From Wuchereria bancrofti (taxonomy: Eukaryota; Nematoda; Chromadorea; Rhabditida; Onchocercidae), in contig SSBO01000012.1 of the NCBI GenBank assembly GCA_005281725.1, positions 14,731,501 through 14,795,500 on the forward strand: a DNA stretch of 64,000 bases. Direction: 5' to 3'. How positions within the stretch are numbered: position 1 is the first letter of the stretch; the number at the start of each line of letters is the position of its first letter. The notes under the pieces are model-generated. The model was not told the DNA's origin. It searched no databases and saw nothing but the letters and a program-made list of their open reading frames with translations. Position numbers and translations under genes: made by a program. Shown piece after piece: positions 23,775 to 37,336 of the stretch.

Positions 23775-26650
23775 AGTGAGAAAATTATTTACAATTATTT
23801 AGTTAATAAATGATGCATGAAATTGTTATGTAGAAAGAATATTTATGCAAAAAAAATCCAGTCAAAAATCAGACGTAAAATTCGATTTTTTGACAAGATA
23901 ATAATATTTTGATAAAATATTGGAAAAATTTTAGGAGATATCACAAATCTTTAAACAGTAATAATAGTACAGTAAATGTCTTCCTTTTTTTCATATATTT
24001 TTATGTAATCCAATTAATAATTGATTTTAGCTTAGCTAAAGTCACCGCTTTTGTGTAAGTCATAAATTAATATAAACTAACCCACTACGACGGATAACAA
24101 ATTTCCCAATCAGATATTCATATATTTGTATATACTTAAATTTATTTTCCCTATAAATTTCGTTTGAAGTATTTTCTGATTCTTTAAACTTCATTTCCAC
24201 ATAATTAGCTTTTATTGCTCATTATGTTTTTGTTTTGATTTGCTCATTGTTTCGACTATTTATGCTATTTTTATAATTTATGTATTTGCTATATAAATGA
24301 TGTATAAACAATGGATGTTTCATAATTTGCATATATTTTACAAGTTCTTAGAGAGTTCATATTACCCATATTATTTTTATAACTTTAATATATGATTTAG
24401 TAAATCAATTACAGTCATACTCGTTTTCTGATTCTTTAGATTACATTTCTACATAATTAGCTTTAACTTGTTGCTAATTATGTTTTTATTTACTCATAAG
24501 GGTTATTATTGTTTTATTTCCTTGTTTATTAATTGAGCAATTTTGTAAGTGAGAAATATGGTGTAAATATTTAATTAATTGTAGTTGCTGCAGCTAATTT
24601 CTTTTACTATTTGCCGAATTATCATTGTAACTTAACTGAGAGTCATTTTTGTTTTATTACCCAATTATTTAGATTTGGTTGAGTATAAACGTATTTCAAA
24701 ATATTCTTATCGCTTCTAATTGCATAAAGTGCAAAATTTATTATTAACAATTATTTTAATGAACTACTAAAATTTTATTTCTTTCAAGTATGGTTTGTTT
24801 AATTTTGTTTTCGAGTATGTATAATTTAAACCAATTTATTTTACAGTGATGTAAGATCAGTGACAAATGTTTTCATTAATTGTATTAAGAATTCGAAAAA
24901 ATTTTTCAGGTGATTTCATTTTGTTTTACCTTTCCACCATCTTTTTATTCAGTTCTTTATGCTATAAAAACTATTGCCCTTCATCATTTGAAGAAACTAT
25001 CAATTTTTACATTTTAGACTTTGCTTAGAGGGCTCATTATCCATTTGCGCAATGACTTATTTGTATTTGCTTTTATTAAAAGCTATCATGACTACTTCTT
25101 AATTTTTTTGGCTAACAACATGCCTGATGGTTTGATTCAACTTTCTTCATTTTTGATTCTTTAGCATTTTATGAGAATGGTCTATAATAATTTCTACAGA
25201 AATTATAATTTTTCACCTTTTTCCATTATCAATCATTATGGTCTGATATGTCCAGTTGTGGTCATCCATTCTTTTCCTCTGCTTTTATCCTGTAATTAGT
25301 GCCAATTATGGAATGAATTATAATTTTTTCACTTAGTGATTGTTCACTTTAATCTTCCGATCTGTTTTCAATGTGCTACTTTAGTTTGATTTAAAATTTC
25401 TGACTTCTAATTAGAGAATTATACTCATCTTATTTTAATTAGAATTATATTTCAGCTATTCTTTGTTTAGTGAAATATATTTTAATGTTGGTATTTCGAT
25501 GTTGGCTTTTGCTAAGATGAAAAATTTATCAGTAATTTCTCACTTTTCGCTCTTTACATGTTTGTTATTATTTGTTTTTTCACTCTTCCTTCTCTTCTTT
25601 TTGGCATGTGTTTTCTATGTTTTTATTTTCCTCAGTGCTTTTTAATAACTATCTAATACATTAAGAAATCATTTGAATAAACGGTCTGATAAGCAAAAGA
25701 AGTGTATTTTATCAGAAAATCAGTTTAGTAGTCAAATAGAAATGCAAATGTAATAGATTCAAGAATTTAATTTATCTTGTTCGAAAGTTGTTAAAAGCAA
25801 TGACATCATATATATGAAGTTTTTCGTACGGTAATTGAAAAAATGTCATAATGAATTTAATTGTTGGAAGCGAAACTCATTAACTTTCACTTGAAAACAA
25901 CTACAAAGAGGATTTTTTCTGCAATCACATCTAACTTATATATTTCAATTGATCTTTTAATGAAAGTAATTTCGCTAAAAAATAATTGTTCTCTTTTTAC
26001 ATGCAAACAAGACTTTGATCTTTTTCTCTAAGATTTTATTTTTACTGGAAGTTACTGTTTCAAACTTCATGACATGATACTTTGTAAGTTTCAGCAAAAA
26101 CAAATTTCATAAGAAAAAAAGTTACTTCCACAAAAAATGCATTCAGTCATTTCCATTCTAATATTTTATATTTCAACTATTATTCTCATCTTAAAATTCC
26201 TCCTCAGGTCTTTTTCTTTTTTGATCAAACCGAAGTTGATTTTGCCTTTTCACTTTTTTTCGTTTCTAAGAAAATTTTTGGTTTCATAATAATATCAAAA
26301 TAAATTGTCAATGAATTCAATGAAATGTAATTTTAGACAATTAACAGTGAAACAGATTAGATTTCATTTTCAAATTTGACAAAAAATGTCAAATAACACA
26401 AAGTTTGATACTAATTGTTATTCACATATTCGCAATATAAGCAGTACATGATTTTAACTTCTTAACTCTTAACAGAAAGTGTATTACTATTCATTCAGTT
26501 ACTTTTATTCACTGATTACTATTTGAAATACTAAAATTTACCTCGACGACCTCATTAGTGTTTTTACATCGATCCATCTTTACTTTTACTTATTCTGCAA
26601 TACTAATTTCTGCGAAAGACATTATTTTAAGCTCAAAATTTTTACTTTAG
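23775..26650. other. AT-rich intergenic region with diverged repeats
   Basis: No coding exon could be supported. A roughly 80-base unit occurs at about 24160-24250 and again, diverged, at 24418-24500. The receptor gene to the right lacks a visible start exon, which may lie somewhere in this stretch. Confidence 0.5.
24160..24500. repeat. Two diverged copies of an ~80-base repeat
   Basis: Both copies share TTTTCTGATTCTTTA, then a CATTTC(C/T)ACATAATTAGCTTT block, then an ATTATGTTTTT block. Spacing is about 255 bases. This is not enough to name a family. Confidence 0.5.
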
Positions 26651-28480
26651 ATAGCACTGCTCGGATTACTCGCATATGCAATATCGCTTTATCTAATTCA
26701 TAAATCAGAACGGTACCACAATGGATTTGGAATTTTATGTACTGCTTATGTCTCATTTCATATACAAACTGTCAGTGTCTTATTCATTTGGACAATTATC
26801 AGAATTATTATGTAAGCCTATTTAGTGCATTCTTGTTTACTCACTAAACAATAATGGAGAGCTAATTTGTCATACATAACATTGCTTACATTTTTTAAGG
26901 TCAACATGTGTTTGTCAGTATGTTTTCTATTAAAAATTAATATTATTTTCCATTGGATATTCATCAATCACAACTGATAAGTTTGATAAGCTTGAAAGTA
27001 AATTTGTCTAATGGCTTGCTAAGTATTGACTTTCTTTTCACTCATGATAATTTTTTCTTTCCTTTTCTAACTTTAGATGTTTGTTTAGTTCCATTTTGTG
27101 ATCACATAATAAGCTATACACAGTACTAAAGCCATTCCCATGGACGACTTTCATTCGAATATTTTTTCCAATTGCAAATTCAACATTATACGCAGCCATT
27201 TGGATTCAATTCGTTTTGGCCATTAATCGACTTTGGACCATTTCATATCCAATGACATGCCACCGCATTTTTAGTCAAAAAAATGCTCGATTGGCAGTGG
27301 TATTCCTGTGGTCATTCAGTATGCTAATCATGGTGCTTTATTACAACGGTAACCCTTTATAGCATTTCTTTTTTATAATAAAAGGTGTTTAGATTTTATT
27401 ATACAATTGCGAGACAGATTTAACAAAGAAAATGAACTATGTAATCATTTTCATTTATTTTGCTATGCTCTTATCTGATGGTGTCAACCTTACCACTGTT
27501 AGCGTCAATGCAATTGCTTTTTATTGCATTGTTGCTTATATAAAAGTATGTTTCAGTGTTCACAACATAATAGCTGTCCATGCACTTTTCATCAAAAAAT
27601 TAGAAAGTTCAAATCATTTAGAAAATAAATCGTTACGATTTATTTTGAAGTTCCCAAAATTCAATCCATGATTTAATAATTTTGTTGTATTTTTCGTTTA
27701 TTGGGAGATTTTATCAATATGAAATTTGTAGAAAAAAAAAACACCAGGAAGTTAATGCAACGAGAGAAAGCTTAAGCCACGATATCCTTTTTTTCAAAGA
27801 GGTAAAAAATTAAATTGAATTCTTAATTATATTAACTGTGAACTTATAATTTCCAACATAATTTGTTGCGGAAAGCATCAGAGTCATAAGAAATAGTAAA
27901 TAACGGACAAAACTTACTTTTTATTCGATTTTAAGTTTTAAAATTATTTGATCAATACTGCCGGATAGCAAAATTATGCTATAATTTTTTGTTGTTTTAA
28001 CAGAAAATATTTCAGACTTGCATCACTACTGGCATACATGCATTTCTTATAGCGATTTTCCGTATTGATGAACCTTTTATAGCACGTGTGACTAAAGTAA
28101 CATATATGTGGCTTGCAATGAGTACATTAGATAGGTAATAGTTACTTATTACTTTAATGCAACTTGTAAGATTATGCTGAAATGACAAGTTGCATGATTT
28201 TAATTATTAAATTTTACGTCTTTCGTTCTTACCAAACTTCTTGATGCATTGTTGAATTGCTCACAAATCTTATTAATCAAATATTATCTATTTCGAATGC
28301 AGAAGAATCTTCCAGGAACAAAAAAAAGTTCATAATTTTTTTTTTCAACAAAATTTCAATTTCAGTTTCACATTCATATTCTCCAATCGCAAGTTGTTGA
28401 GGAATCGAAACGTAGTGAATGTATGTACAACTGCAAATAACTTAGTAAATATCGTCCCTACGAAGAAAACGATTAATTAA
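26651..28480 (+). CDS. Srx-like seven-transmembrane chemoreceptor, N-terminus unresolved
   Basis: Exons: 26651-26811, 27124-27348 (start uncertain), 27418-27545, 27748-27801, 28004-28134 and 28366-28480 (stop). The first encodes helices 1-2 (ALLGLLAYAISLYLIH; GFGILCTAYVSFH). The second encodes helix 3 and the diagnostic AINRLWTISYPM-like loop, then helix 4. The third has LLSDGVNLTTVSVNAIAFY (helix 5). Exons 5-6 carry helices 6-7 and a Lys/Arg tail ending PTKKTIN. The R-x-W-x-I-x-x-P motif after helix 3 and the overall plan fit nematode 7TM Srx-type G-protein-coupled receptors. From exon 3 on, all phases agree. The junction between exons 1 and 2 does not: the donor leaves 2 bases while the good frame of exon 2 needs 1, so a tiny exon is missing or the gene is broken. 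No start codon exon was found. Confidence 0.72.
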
Positions 28481-31400
28481 TATTAGTAATATAATTTATT
28501 ATTTCCCCTAAGATAATGCCGTTGTGATATGTTTTATAGTTCTATATAATTGATTATTACTTTTCTACTGATGAAATCACTTGAAATGTCAACACAGATG
28601 TTGACAAGATTGATAAGGCTAAGATGCAGAAATATATTTATCTAATGCACTTATTAATTACAGAAATACAACAAATTTGAGCAAAGCAATAAAGCAATTA
28701 AGAATCTGTAGAAATGCAATTGTTAAGAAGCTAATTAGTAAGTGTCCTCTGATCTAAACATTTGAAAAGTTGAAATTTTCTTCGATTGAAGCGATGAAAG
28801 CAACTGTTAATTTCTGATTAACTGATTTCTCAGATAAGCATATTATCCCCTTTTGCTCTCTCTTATGCAATATCAGATGGATTCAAAAGTAAATCATATG
28901 TAATAGTGGCAATAAACTATGCTTAATGTGTTAGGCTAAAGTTGTTGAATTATATCAATTGATTCATTCTCCGATGGTTTCGACTCAGATCAAATTGGCT
29001 TTACCGATGCATAATACTGTATCAATCAGTGATCATTGGTTATCATTGAACACTATCAGCAGAATGTTGATTTGACACTAAAAAGGAGAAAGAATTAAAA
29101 AAATAAATAAATAAAACTAAAACGAATACATTCAAACAGTAACAATTGCAAAAAAACGGAACAAACAAAGGATTTAAGCAAAGAAATGAAGTGATAAATT
29201 AGTAAATATGCATAAGGTCAATTTAATAGTAAGGTCAATTTGGAAGTGATTTGTGGAATCAGCCTGAAATATATACTGATAAATGATAACAGGTCGAAAG
29301 ACTTATGCTAATTATAACTAAAACAAAGAAGCACAGTAAGAAGCTAACAAAATTGAAAAATTTTTAGCAGATAGTTTTTACCAATTAATTTATTTTTCTT
29401 CTAATTTAAGTATTGTACGTTTACAAATGAGCGATTGAAAGTACAGCCTTTTGCTTACACATTTCTATTAATTGTTTTCAGAAATCATTTTCACCATAAA
29501 AATTATTTTGAAATTTATATTCAACGGAAATTTCTTACACTTTCATAAGCTTTTCAGGCAACTTTTTAAATATAAAAAGTATAAAAATTTTACAGAAGAA
29601 ACAACAGAAGATTTGAAAAAAAAAACTGAAAATTTCAATTAAAAATAAAAAAATTTGGGAAAATTACGACATTGCATTAAAATAGGAATGCAGAAATTCA
29701 GATAAAAAATCATTAATACTCTTACCGCTTGCTAATAAATGCTCAGTGGAAATCCAAACAATCTTCATCAAATTTAAATTATACCAAAAAAATATAATAC
29801 ATTTCTCACCGATGACGCATTAAATGTTAAATGTGACAAATCATTAGTTTAAGAAGGACAACAACACTAATACATACAATTGTTTCAATGATTTGCCAAT
29901 ATGACTTAAACGATCAGAATTAATAAAAATTCAAATTATGCAGACTTATGTAGATTTCATCAGTAGAGAAAACGATAAAATAACATGAATATTTATTAAA
30001 GAAAAAATATGCATAAATGACAGAACTGATTAAGATGAACTTTTAAATTTTTTACTTATCTTTTGATACAATAATCTGAAAACACTCGAAATAAATTTCA
30101 GAATTTTATTAAAATATTTCGCAAACGATAAAATGTAAGAAGTGGTATTTCTCGTGTTTTAATTAGACGTATTTATTTGTGTAATTAGACATATTTGTTA
30201 TATAGTAAGGTCTTCTTATAACACCTTCTGTAATTTGAAAAAAATATTTTCATCTCTTTTCCATTTGGAACCAATATGGAATCTTTGCTTTCGCATTTCA
30301 TATTGTTCAAAATCCCTTTCCGATTTGGACTAGAATTTTTTTAAATATTTTTTTGTTTATTCAAGTTGTTCATAAAGTTTGTTCATAAAGTTGAGAACAT
30401 TATGTAAGAGAAATGACATAAATATAGAAATAAAAAAAACTATGACTTATGTTTTTATTAATAATTTCATATAATTGGTATTCCTGCTGATCATCCATCT
30501 AATTACTGGAGTGTGTAGCAAAAAACAAGTCGAAACTTTTGCTTTGAATTTAAGAAATTATTTTATATCTAAAAGTATTTTTTTTTATATTTGAAAATTG
30601 ACAATTTCTCCTTTACTGTTTTCCACTCTTTTTCATTTCAATCGGTATAAAAGCGAAAGTCTTCTCAACGATTAGTTTTGAAATTCTGTTAGTTACATTT
30701 AAATTATGAAAATTTACTGTATTTAAAATCTTGTGTGAACCTACTTCAAAATCTCGCCCATTCATTCCATTGTTGATATCCTCAGGCAAATTACAATGTA
30801 CTTCGTCATTAGCATTCTCTGACTCTAAAGAATCTCAGATCAGATCTATTCATTGGTAATGGATCATAAAATCCATTTTGTTGCTTCACTAAAAACCAAA
30901 AATTTCAGATTACCTTCCCATCAGTCAGATTCTAAGTAAATTATTCAAAATAATCAATGAGACACAATTAACAGACTTACAGTTATATTATGCAAATTAT
31001 TTTAGCATTTATTAACAGTGTTGAACTTAGTTCAGACTGCATCATATCGATTGATGCTACACACCAAATAAAGAATTAAAGTTGACTTTGCAAAAGTTTA
31101 ACATCTCCAATAGTATTGTCTTCTGTCATCCGTTTCATTCTCAAAGTACGACACTGCATATAGCTCGATTTCATTCTGAGATATAACCCATTTAAATAAG
31201 TCTAAAATTTGCTTTTTTTTTCAGATATTTACAAAAAAAATTATTCTGTTTTTACAGCACTTTTTTACAGTACTTTTTGAGAAGTATGGTAGATTTGATT
31301 AAATGCTAATTCCTTCTTTCAACTGATATCAGTTAATAACCATTACATGAAAAATACAGGAATGTTAGCTAAAATAAGAAATTGTTGAAAAGAACACTAA

Positions 31401-34146
31401 ACAAAACTAACGATGTCATTGCTTATCATCGGATACATATTGCCGGAGAATATAAAAAAAAAAAAAATAAATAAAGAATTTCAACGTAAACATCAAATGT
31501 GTAATTCGGGCCAAGCAACAACCTAATTCAACCGTAAGGTAACATTCATCATTATTCAATGTCCTAAGAAAAAATAGGGTTAGAAGATTAAGATTTAAAG
31601 AAAAAATTTAGGGTGGGATATTTCGAAATCAGCTTTGATTGAAAAAAAAAATGATCGCATGAAATTAGTTAAATCTTTAATTTAAATTCAATCGTGGCCT
31701 GAAAATAACATACATCATATGTACACTTAAGCTACTGTAACTGATAAATATGAATTTAAACTGAAAAAAAAATGGTAAATCAATACTGTTGAGGATTTTA
31801 ATGATATTCCCAATATTACGCGGGAATTTCATTTCACATAAACAACATCAAATTGAAATTGATTTTAAAGCCAGAAAAAATTACAACCTAGCAAAATGTT
31901 CAGGTGAATCTTCTTTGAAGTAATCAAATCGACTGAAGTTTGTGAAAGGCGGTACGCAATGATGACGTGAGTGTTCCGCATGCGGACGACAGACTGCATA
32001 ACCATTGTGTTTTATACGATAATACGATTTATACGATGTTTTATACGTTGTGGAATCAGTTGATATTGCAGTCAAATTTTTTTTTATGGCTAATTTATGA
32101 ATTAATTACGCATATTTTTAAAGAATTTTATGAAATTTTTTCATGACTTTATGGACTTTTTTTCCTTTTTCTTAAAGCTTGGCAAAGAATTATAATTTGG
32201 ATTCATTAAAAAAAAGTTGAATAAAGAATGCAATATTATTTAGTATCCAAATGTCAAATAAAAAGAATTTTAGAATCAGTTTTAATTAAATCATACATAT
32301 CGTTTAGGTTCTTGAAGAGCATGAAGACGCCCACTGAGCAAATGTTGTGTCGTTTCTGAAAGATCGAAAATTATTACCATCGTTTTTTTCTCTTTTTTGA
32401 TCTTACTTGGTAAACAATAAATTATTTAATAAATATTATATCTAAAAGTATCAAAGAAAGAAATTTTCAAATCAGAATTTTTCACTATTTTTACCATTTA
32501 AATACACAAGTGAATAAATTAGATGTCACTATTTTATGAAAATTTGGAAGAAAAGAAAAAAACCGGAAGAACCAAATCTCTTTGCGTTTCACTTTCAATC
32601 TGTTGTAGCACACTAAAAAAATTATCGTTACACCTTTCCACTGCTGTATTTCCGTTTTCTAGAAAAGTTAACCATATTTAACTTTGATTTTAAAACGAAA
32701 TCATGTACAATTTAAAGTTATTCATGTTGTATGCTTGTTTGTTTCTTTCAATTCCTTGCTAATTATTTTATTTTCCACTGATAACTGAATTTGTTAGAGA
32801 GCAGTAATTGGTCACTCTTGATGATGAGGATAACAGACACTAAGTAAAAATGAATTACCCGAGATTGAGTTTGAGTGTAGAGAATGAGTCAAAAATGAAT
32901 TGAATGAATCAGAAAAAAAAGTGTAGAAGTCTACTGGGTATTCAACTTTTATCGAATATTTTAATTACATTAAGAGAGATAACCAACTAACAATTGGGGA
33001 ATTGAACCTTTTGTTTTAACTTTAACTTTTTTTTGTAAATTGAAATTATTTGTTCTGTATTTTATAATTAAATTAGCGCAGCACCTTAAAGAACAACTGC
33101 AAGCAGTCATATTTAAATAAGTTTTTAGCACATTAAATAAAATGCGATTATCTAAGGTATATTTAAACTGTTCACTTATGCAAATTAATCAATTAAAACC
33201 TCCTATGTGGATAAATGCCTCGAAACTTTTTAGCTAACTATCAAAAGCTTTTTTTCTTTGTATAAATATAAAATTTTAAAAAATTAGCTTAGTTATTTTT
33301 TTCGGGAGCTTAATTATTTGTTTTACGCTCCAAGATTATTTTTTTGCTGTTAACTTAATAGATTATCGAATGCATTTTTTTGAAATTAAATAACTGAATG
33401 GAAATTATTGTTGCCAATAAACAAGTGATTAATAATCAAAATCTTCTCTTTCGTTTCATCGAATGAAGATAGCTTCTTACTGGGATTTAACTGCTGTAAC
33501 TTACAATGTTCAGGCCTTCCAAAACATTGTTGAATTAATAAGAAACTGTTGATTTTCATATGCAAATTTTCACCGTGAACAATATATCTTGAACAAATGA
33601 ATTGGAATATAACTGATTCGCATAAATTGAAAATCATCCTGAAAGTTTATTCAAAATTTTCCTTTACAATGCATTGGTGGACGATCGCAACTTTGTGTAC
33701 GCCTTTCATATGAACTCCTTTATTTTTTATAAAAAGATACAAAATAATCGATTTTTAATGGTTTCATTGTAATTGATTAGGTTTGAGTTTTATTTCCTTG
33801 AAAATACTTGAAACAACATGAGATTTCAGAATTGTTTCGTTTGCATTTGTTTTAATACTTTTCAAAGATTCATTTCCCAAATCAAAGTTATGCTCACTCT
33901 TAAGTTTCATTTCACAGATCTCCCCAGTGACACTTCATCTACTTCCGATCATTGAATGTGTTACCCATTTCTTTTACTTTGGCTTAATGACTCCTCCTTC
34001 AGAAATTTTGCACTGATAAAACAGACTTCCTTCCAAAGTTTCCAAACTAAATTCTTCTCTTAGATGATTTTGTTATGATTTAAAATTTCCTACACAATTT
34101 ATCCAAAATTGCCTAAAGTATGAGCAGAAATGAAATCTTATTCTAG
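28481..34146. other. Long AT-rich stretch without supported genes
   Basis: About 5.7 kb with no exon I can support. Minus-strand open frames at 31881-32075, 32290-32350 and 33386-33637 have locally coding-like wording, but acceptor/donor phases do not join them. 31915-32000 is less AT-rich than its surroundings. A pyrimidine-rich tract precedes the next gene. Confidence 0.45.
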
Positions 34147-34657
34147 CGTTAACAGTTGCCGGTACTATGACTCTATTTGGATATACCACTTACCTACTGT
34201 TTCATCAAATTGATGAAGAAAATCATGATGAATGGGAAGAAGGTTATCTGCCCAATTATCCGAAAATCCCTTGGCACTTGGATGGGGTAAATTTTTTTAT
34301 TTGAAATATTTTCTCACTGCTTTATAAATAAAATTTGAAATTAGATCTGATAACACTGTATCACATAGTATGTTACTGTGTTAGTCTAGTCTAACTAGTC
34401 TAGTCTAAAATGAGTAGTTTGATGATTGTGTAACATCGTTACAGCGTCAAAATTGTCGCGCAAAGCGGACAATGAATAGACGCAGCGTTAATTCTTTTTT
34501 GATTAAACAAAAAGAAGTCTTGAAATCATATGCTAACCAGGAATATAAAGAAGTGAAAAAGATTAAAGGAATGAGTTCATTCCGGTCCTATCTTAATTTA
34601 TGGGATTATTTTTCTTCCGTTCGAGTTCGAACATCACTGGAATTGTCCTCAAATTAA
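34147..34657 (+). CDS. Small single-helix protein, N-terminus unresolved
   Basis: Two exons in phase: 34147-34286 and 34445-34657 (stop). The first encodes a hydrophobic segment (TVAGTMTLFGYTTYLLF) followed directly by an acidic stretch (HQIDEENHDEWEEG) and PNYPKIPWHLDG. The second is basic (RTMNRRS, KEVKKIKG). This looks like a small protein anchored by one N-terminal helix. A TTATTCTAG acceptor opens exon 1, so a short upstream exon probably supplies the start; alternatively translation begins at the internal ATG at 34167, which would clip the helix. I do not recognise the family. Confidence 0.5.
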
Positions 34658-34700
34658 ATCTACACCATAAAGTAAAGAGAAAAAAAAGTGATTGTTCCTT

Positions 34701-34720
34701 TCTCTCTCTCTCTCTCTCTC
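34701..34720. repeat. (TC)n microsatellite
   Basis: Ten TC repeats just after the preceding coding region. Confidence 0.9.
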
Positions 34721-36860
34721 CCTCGTCCTCTCTTTGGCTAAAAATTCAAATAATTTATATTTTAGGCAAAATTAACGTAAAAGATGGTAGTGAAATCTCG
34801 TTGCAGCAATTATCATTTATTTGTCAGTTATTTTTCATTATTTGCTTTTCTTATTTTATTATGTGTTTTATGCATTTCTGATACAACATAATGATGATAA
34901 AAAACAGAAAATTCAAAATTGGCGCTTTGAATGAAGTTTTGGTTGCAAAAATTTTAAATGGAAAAAATCATTTTTCTTTTCGTGAAAAAATAAAGTCATT
35001 TAGAAAAGTGAATAAATTTCAAAAAGACTTTCTTTTCTGTTAATTCTTCTTCAACTCAATTGTTGTCCTATTGCATTGTATACTATCTATTCTTTATTCA
35101 AACATTCAGGTTATTGTATTACTTACTCACATATCGAAGTAAATGTGTCGTACGTGTTGCTGCATTCTCAAAAAAATTCAAATAGAATGATTGATAGAAC
35201 ACAAAAAGATTCATTACTTTAGCATCACAAACATTCTCACTGATATTTTTGTCCGATTTAGGTGACGAAAATTTCTTTCCTTTCATAATTTACTATTGCA
35301 CTGTAAACCGGTCTATGCGCAGTTCCCCAACTTGCTTAATTTCCAATTTATGATATGTTAATGGATATTTTAATTTATTTTCAAATTTCCCCTTGCCATG
35401 TGCCTTTATTTTTCATTGCTAGTTGGAGTTCTGCTATTATTTTTTCTCAAAATCTGACGGAGAAATTCTTTTACCACACTACTTATAAATCGATAGATAT
35501 TGTCTAACAATTATCAAATCAATTTCAAATTTTATTAAATCTTCGAAAAACTTTATAAAATGGCGATTCAAACTTCTTTAGTTTAAACAACTTCGCTAAG
35601 CTTCAAAAGAAATTACTTCTTATAAACTTTTGCCTACAAGAACTTTATTTTGAAGCGATTTCTGATTAATAATTTTGAAAAGTTTATTTTCGATTGAATA
35701 ACAAACTATTCTTTCCAAAAATTAGTTTTCAAAAATCCATTTCTTTACTGATTTGCTAAGAAAAGCATTTGTCAAGGCTTGGGACTAAACCATGGTTGAT
35801 TACTAAATAATTTACCTCTTAACGTATGCAAAATTTGTAATTCAACAACTTCAGATTATCGCGTTATTAGAGTTAGTTAAATGTGGAGGAATAAAAATTT
35901 TTCTTCCGATTTGATTGTACCTCAAATCAACTTCTCTGTGCCTGCTTAGACTAACTTCTAGCAATTCATCACAAATTCAAACGGAAACCTCACAAGACTG
36001 CTAGTCGATAGATAATCATTACCCACCTGTCGTCTTATCAGATGAGATGCCAGCCAACACCCATAGCTAATACGTCAGTGCGACGTCATTCCAGTTGGTG
36101 ACACTCATCAACCATCACCCTCCCACCTAGCAGCTCTCTTTCATTTCCACCCGGGCATCATTCGCATCCCTGCACTCCCTCCTCTCGCATCGTGCAGCAC
36201 TCGTGCAGTATTGATTCGTTAGACGTGCTTCTGTGCACCGCAGTGCACCCAGTCGACCAGTTCTTTTCACCTGCTGCACCGTCTACTGCTATGGGCCCAG
36301 TTACCGAATGTCGGGTAGTTCGGCATTGTCTAGCATACATATTGCTGTCAAATGTTATCCTCTCAAACCCATTTTCTATTCTTATTCTTACAGTCATTCA
36401 AACGCTGTAAAAAAGTTAAACTTTTGAAACATTCCATTTGTTGAATTGCTAGGATTATTTGCCTGTCATTGTATCTTTCTATCGATATGGTAATGACAAC
36501 TCTGCTTCACATTCCTCTCATGTACTAACATCATAAGATCACACTCCAACTCATCCAATCATTGTAACTGATCACCCACCATAACACTTATTCCGATGTT
36601 TTACACTGCCAGTCATTTTCACACTAACACAGTATTGAACTCTAGCCTCCATCTAATTATCCTTGCATTAATTGCTCAAAACATTCTCTTTACTAAAAAA
36701 AGTAATCGTTTGATTTAGCTCTGTTTGCAGATCACTCCAGAATTGAGTAACGGTATCGATTACTGCAGTATTTCGAGGATTGCATTGGTATGCAGTGAGT
36801 TTGGCTATTTGATGGCAATCTTTATGATAATTGCTGATAATTCATTTGAATGTGATAAAA
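34721..36860. other. Intergenic region with a GC-richer 5' flank of the PKI gene
   Basis: 34721-36000 is plain AT-rich DNA. About 36010-36420 is clearly richer in G and C than anything around it and has open frames on both strands, none with a recognisable domain. Its place upstream of the PKI start codon suggests a promoter or 5' UTR exon. Confidence 0.5.
36071..36088. promoter_or_regulatory. Two CRE half-sites upstream of the PKI gene
   Basis: TACGTCA at 36071-36077 and GACGTCA at 36082-36088 each contain CGTCA, the CREB/ATF half-site; the second (CGACGTCA) differs by one base from the full palindrome TGACGTCA. They lie about 780 bases before the start codon of a gene whose product inhibits cAMP-dependent kinase. 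Confidence 0.35.
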
Positions 36861-37336
36861 ATGGGCGAAATGGATGATGTGGCAGAAGGGAAAGGTGGTA
36901 GTACGACTGAAGATGACCAAATGAAGGATTTTGTCAATTCCGGACGTAGTGGCAGACGGAATGCTGTTCCGGAAGTTGACGCGGAAGGGATAGATCCGGG
37001 TGCTACAAAACTTGCAGAACGCTTATCATCAATGAACACAGTTAGCCGAGATGATTGCACTACAGGTAACTACATCGATTTATCCAAAAAAATGAAACAA
37101 AAGTAAAGTTGTTTGATCTGCGCTGTTTCTCCACTCGGTGTTCATAGACAAAAGTGCAATTTCTATATTTGTTTAATCTTCTTGTACGAAAATCAGGTCA
37201 TCATTATGAATATTCTTATGCAATTGGACCTGTTACATCAGCCATGTCTGTTGACTTATCGTTTGCACTGTTGCTTAATATACGCATTTACTTCATTTGT
37301 CTTTCACTGATTTATGCAGTGCTCTTTCAGATCTGA
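36861..37336 (+). CDS. cAMP-dependent protein kinase inhibitor (PKI family)
   Basis: PKI proteins are small heat-stable pseudosubstrates that occupy the catalytic cleft of free protein kinase A and carry it out of the nucleus. Exon 1, 36861-37065, encodes 68 codons plus one base. It contains DFVNSGRSGRRNAVPEV at about residues 23-39, matching the family pattern F-x-x-S-G-R-x-G-R-R-N-A, with the pseudosubstrate R-R-N-A at 32-35 and the aromatic F at 24. A LAERLSSM stretch at about 51-58 sits where the nuclear export signal lies in other PKIs. The donor CAG|GTAACT is good. A phase-compatible second exon, 37197-37336, would finish a 114-aa protein, but its last 25 residues are hydrophobic, which is odd for PKI, so the true 3' exon may be elsewhere. 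Exon 1 identification is strong; the C-terminus is not. Confidence 0.78.

Noticed and set aside
36158..36410. Open frames on both strands in the GC-richer block
   Set aside because: Explained by lower stop frequency at higher GC; no domain on either strand. Treated as promoter or 5' UTR.
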